From the NCBI RefSeq assembly GCF_000956405.1, contig NZ_JYIV01000028.1:62001-126000 (forward strand): a stretch of DNA of 64,000 nt, in the 5' to 3' direction. The position numbers and the translations under genes are program-made. Origin of the DNA: Microbacterium oxydans. Lineage in GTDB: Bacteria > Actinomycetota > Actinomycetes > Actinomycetales > Microbacteriaceae. The notes under the pieces were generated by a model that saw only the letters and a program-made list of their open reading frames with translations, had not been told where the DNA came from and did no database searches. Below, piece by piece: positions 63,097-64,000 of the stretch. The stretch's first letter is position 1. The number at the start of each line of letters is the position of its first letter.

Positions 63097-64000
63097 ATGG
63101 CATCCGAATTCACGTTCCGCATCACGACGACCCGTTTCGACGAGGACTACTCGCCGTCCGACGACTCCCGCATCACCACCAACTTCGCCAACCTGGCGCG
63201 TGGCGTGGACCGTCAGCAGAACCTCCGCAACGCCCTGACGATGATCGATCGGCGATTCAACGATCTGGCGCACTGGGACAACCCGAGCCGTGATCGCTAC
63301 ACACTCGAACTCGAGATCGTCTCGGTCGCGATCCAGTTCGCCACGGAGGGGGAGGACCGGGAGTTCCCCTTGCTCGAGGTGCTGGAGATCGCCGTGGTCG
63401 ATCGTCTGACGGGCGCACGCACCCAGGGCATCGTGGGCAACAACTTCTCGTCGTACATCCGCGACTTCGACTTCAGCGTGCGGCTGCCGGCGGCCAGCGC
63501 GGCCGCGGGCGGCTTCACCGTTCCCGACGATTTCGGCGACCTGCACGGCAAGCTCTTCCAGCACTTCCTCGACTCCGAGGCGTATCGGGAGCGCTTCTCT
63601 CTGTCGCCCGTGATCTGTATCAGCGTCTCGACCAGCAAGACCTACCGTCGCACGGAGAACCACCACCCGATCCTCGGTGTCGAGTACGAGCAGAAGGACC
63701 CATCGCTGACCGACGAGTACTTCGGGAAGATGGGTCTCTCGGTGCGGTACTTCATGCCGCGGGGCAGCGTCGCGCCGCTGGCGTTCTACTTCCGTGGTGA
63801 TCTGCTGAGCGACTACACGAACCTCCAGCTCATCGGCACGATCAGCACGATGGAGACGTTCCAGAAGATCTACCGTCCGGAGATCTACAACGCGAACTCC
63901 GAGGCCGCGACCATCTACCGGCCCACCCTCGAGCAGCAGGACTACTCGGTGACCAAGATCGCCTACGACCGCGAGGAGCGGAGCCGGCTCGCGGCCGAGC
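63097..64000 (+). CDS. mesX: MesX-like (DUF1852) protein, N-terminal part
   Basis: At least 301 residues to the window end, no stop. FRITTTRFDEDYSPSDDSRITTNFANLARG, RYTLELEIVSVAIQF, FPLLEVLEIAVVDRLTGARTQGIVGNNFSSY and YFGKMGLSVRYFMPRGSVAPL read as the DUF1852 family (MesX). MesX is reported to be needed by MesD, a cobalamin-independent, folate-independent methionine synthase, and the two are usually adjacent, so MesD is expected just beyond the window. The function is by family; no catalytic motif was checked. ATG 63097 was chosen; its upstream sequence lacks a strong ribosome binding site. Confidence 0.82.
   Translation, partial: MASEFTFRITTTRFDEDYSPSDDSRITTNFANLARGVDRQQNLRNALTMIDRRFNDLAHWDNPSRDRYTLELEIVSVAIQFATEGEDREFPLLEVLEIAVVDRLTGARTQGIVGNNFSSYIRDFDFSVRLPAASAAAGGFTVPDDFGDLHGKLFQHFLDSEAYRERFSLSPVICISVSTSKTYRRTENHHPILGVEYEQKDPSLTDEYFGKMGLSVRYFMPRGSVAPLAFYFRGDLLSDYTNLQLIGTISTMETFQKIYRPEIYNANSEAATIYRPTLEQQDYSVTKIAYDREERSRLAAE

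Overview
The window looks like a chromosome segment of a high-GC actinobacterium, most likely Microbacteriaceae and close to Microbacterium. This is inferred from the strong G/C third-position bias, the DUF222-HNH gene, the cydABDC and galTKE layouts, the sortase-type tails, and the many start codons sitting 6-7 nt behind a TAnnnT hexamer with no ribosome binding site (leaderless transcripts). No database search was possible, so family calls rest on motifs read from the translations.

Layout. 1-3.4 kb: the N-terminus of a GNAT acetyltransferase, an M23 peptidase-like protein, and a DUF222-HNH gene broken by a one-base deletion. 3.6-7.1 kb: a ROK regulator, ChbG-type deacetylase and GPH symporter operon. 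7.1-11.6 kb: galT-galK-galE with a divergent LacI regulator and two operator-like palindromes. 11.7-19.0 kb: a polyol/sugar catabolism cluster (Gfo/Idh/MocA dehydrogenase, DUF993 protein, sugar-phosphate isomerase-like protein, LacI regulator, glycerate kinase) facing phosphoglucomutase. 19.1-22.0 kb: a polymorphic toxin locus (small WXG-like partner, toxin with a PD-(D/E)XK-like tail, immunity gene, detached and inactivated second toxin tail, second immunity gene). 22-28.7 kb: prephenate dehydratase, LLM oxidoreductase, Hsp20 with a divergent MerR regulator, a CPA1 Na+/H+ antiporter and a dicarboxylate symporter. 28.9-31.3 kb: three paralogous membrane proteins that all end in DTEGLV, plus a small XRE regulator, behind a perfect palindromic operator. 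31.4-37.6 kb: clpC, an N-acetylglutamate synthase-like GNAT, a DUF4232-like secreted protein, an SseB-like protein and radA.

37.7-44.2 kb: a cysteine-rich HTH regulator translationally coupled to cydABDC (cytochrome bd oxidase and its assembly exporter). 44.2-49.98 kb: a putative Fe(II)/2OG oxygenase behind an iron-box-like site, a MetE-like TIM-barrel protein, tRNA-Ser(CGA), a CPBP membrane protease, a class A beta-lactamase lipoprotein, and a TetR regulator with a divergent membrane protein; four matching boxes link the TetR gene, its neighbour and the CPBP gene. 50.1-56.9 kb: two large cell-surface proteins with sortase-type tails flanking a DUF1254/DUF1214 protein. 57.1-64 kb: a serine beta-lactamase-like hydrolase, an APH-family kinase, a MocR regulator with an aminotransferase, and a LysR regulator divergent from a MesX-like (DUF1852) gene that runs off the end.

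The most unusual parts are the toxin/immunity array with its decayed orphan module, the three-paralogue DTEGLV membrane operon with its 37-bp palindrome, the TetR four-box mini-regulon, the Cys-for-His change in the M23 motif, and the overlap between a cysteine-cluster regulator and cydA.
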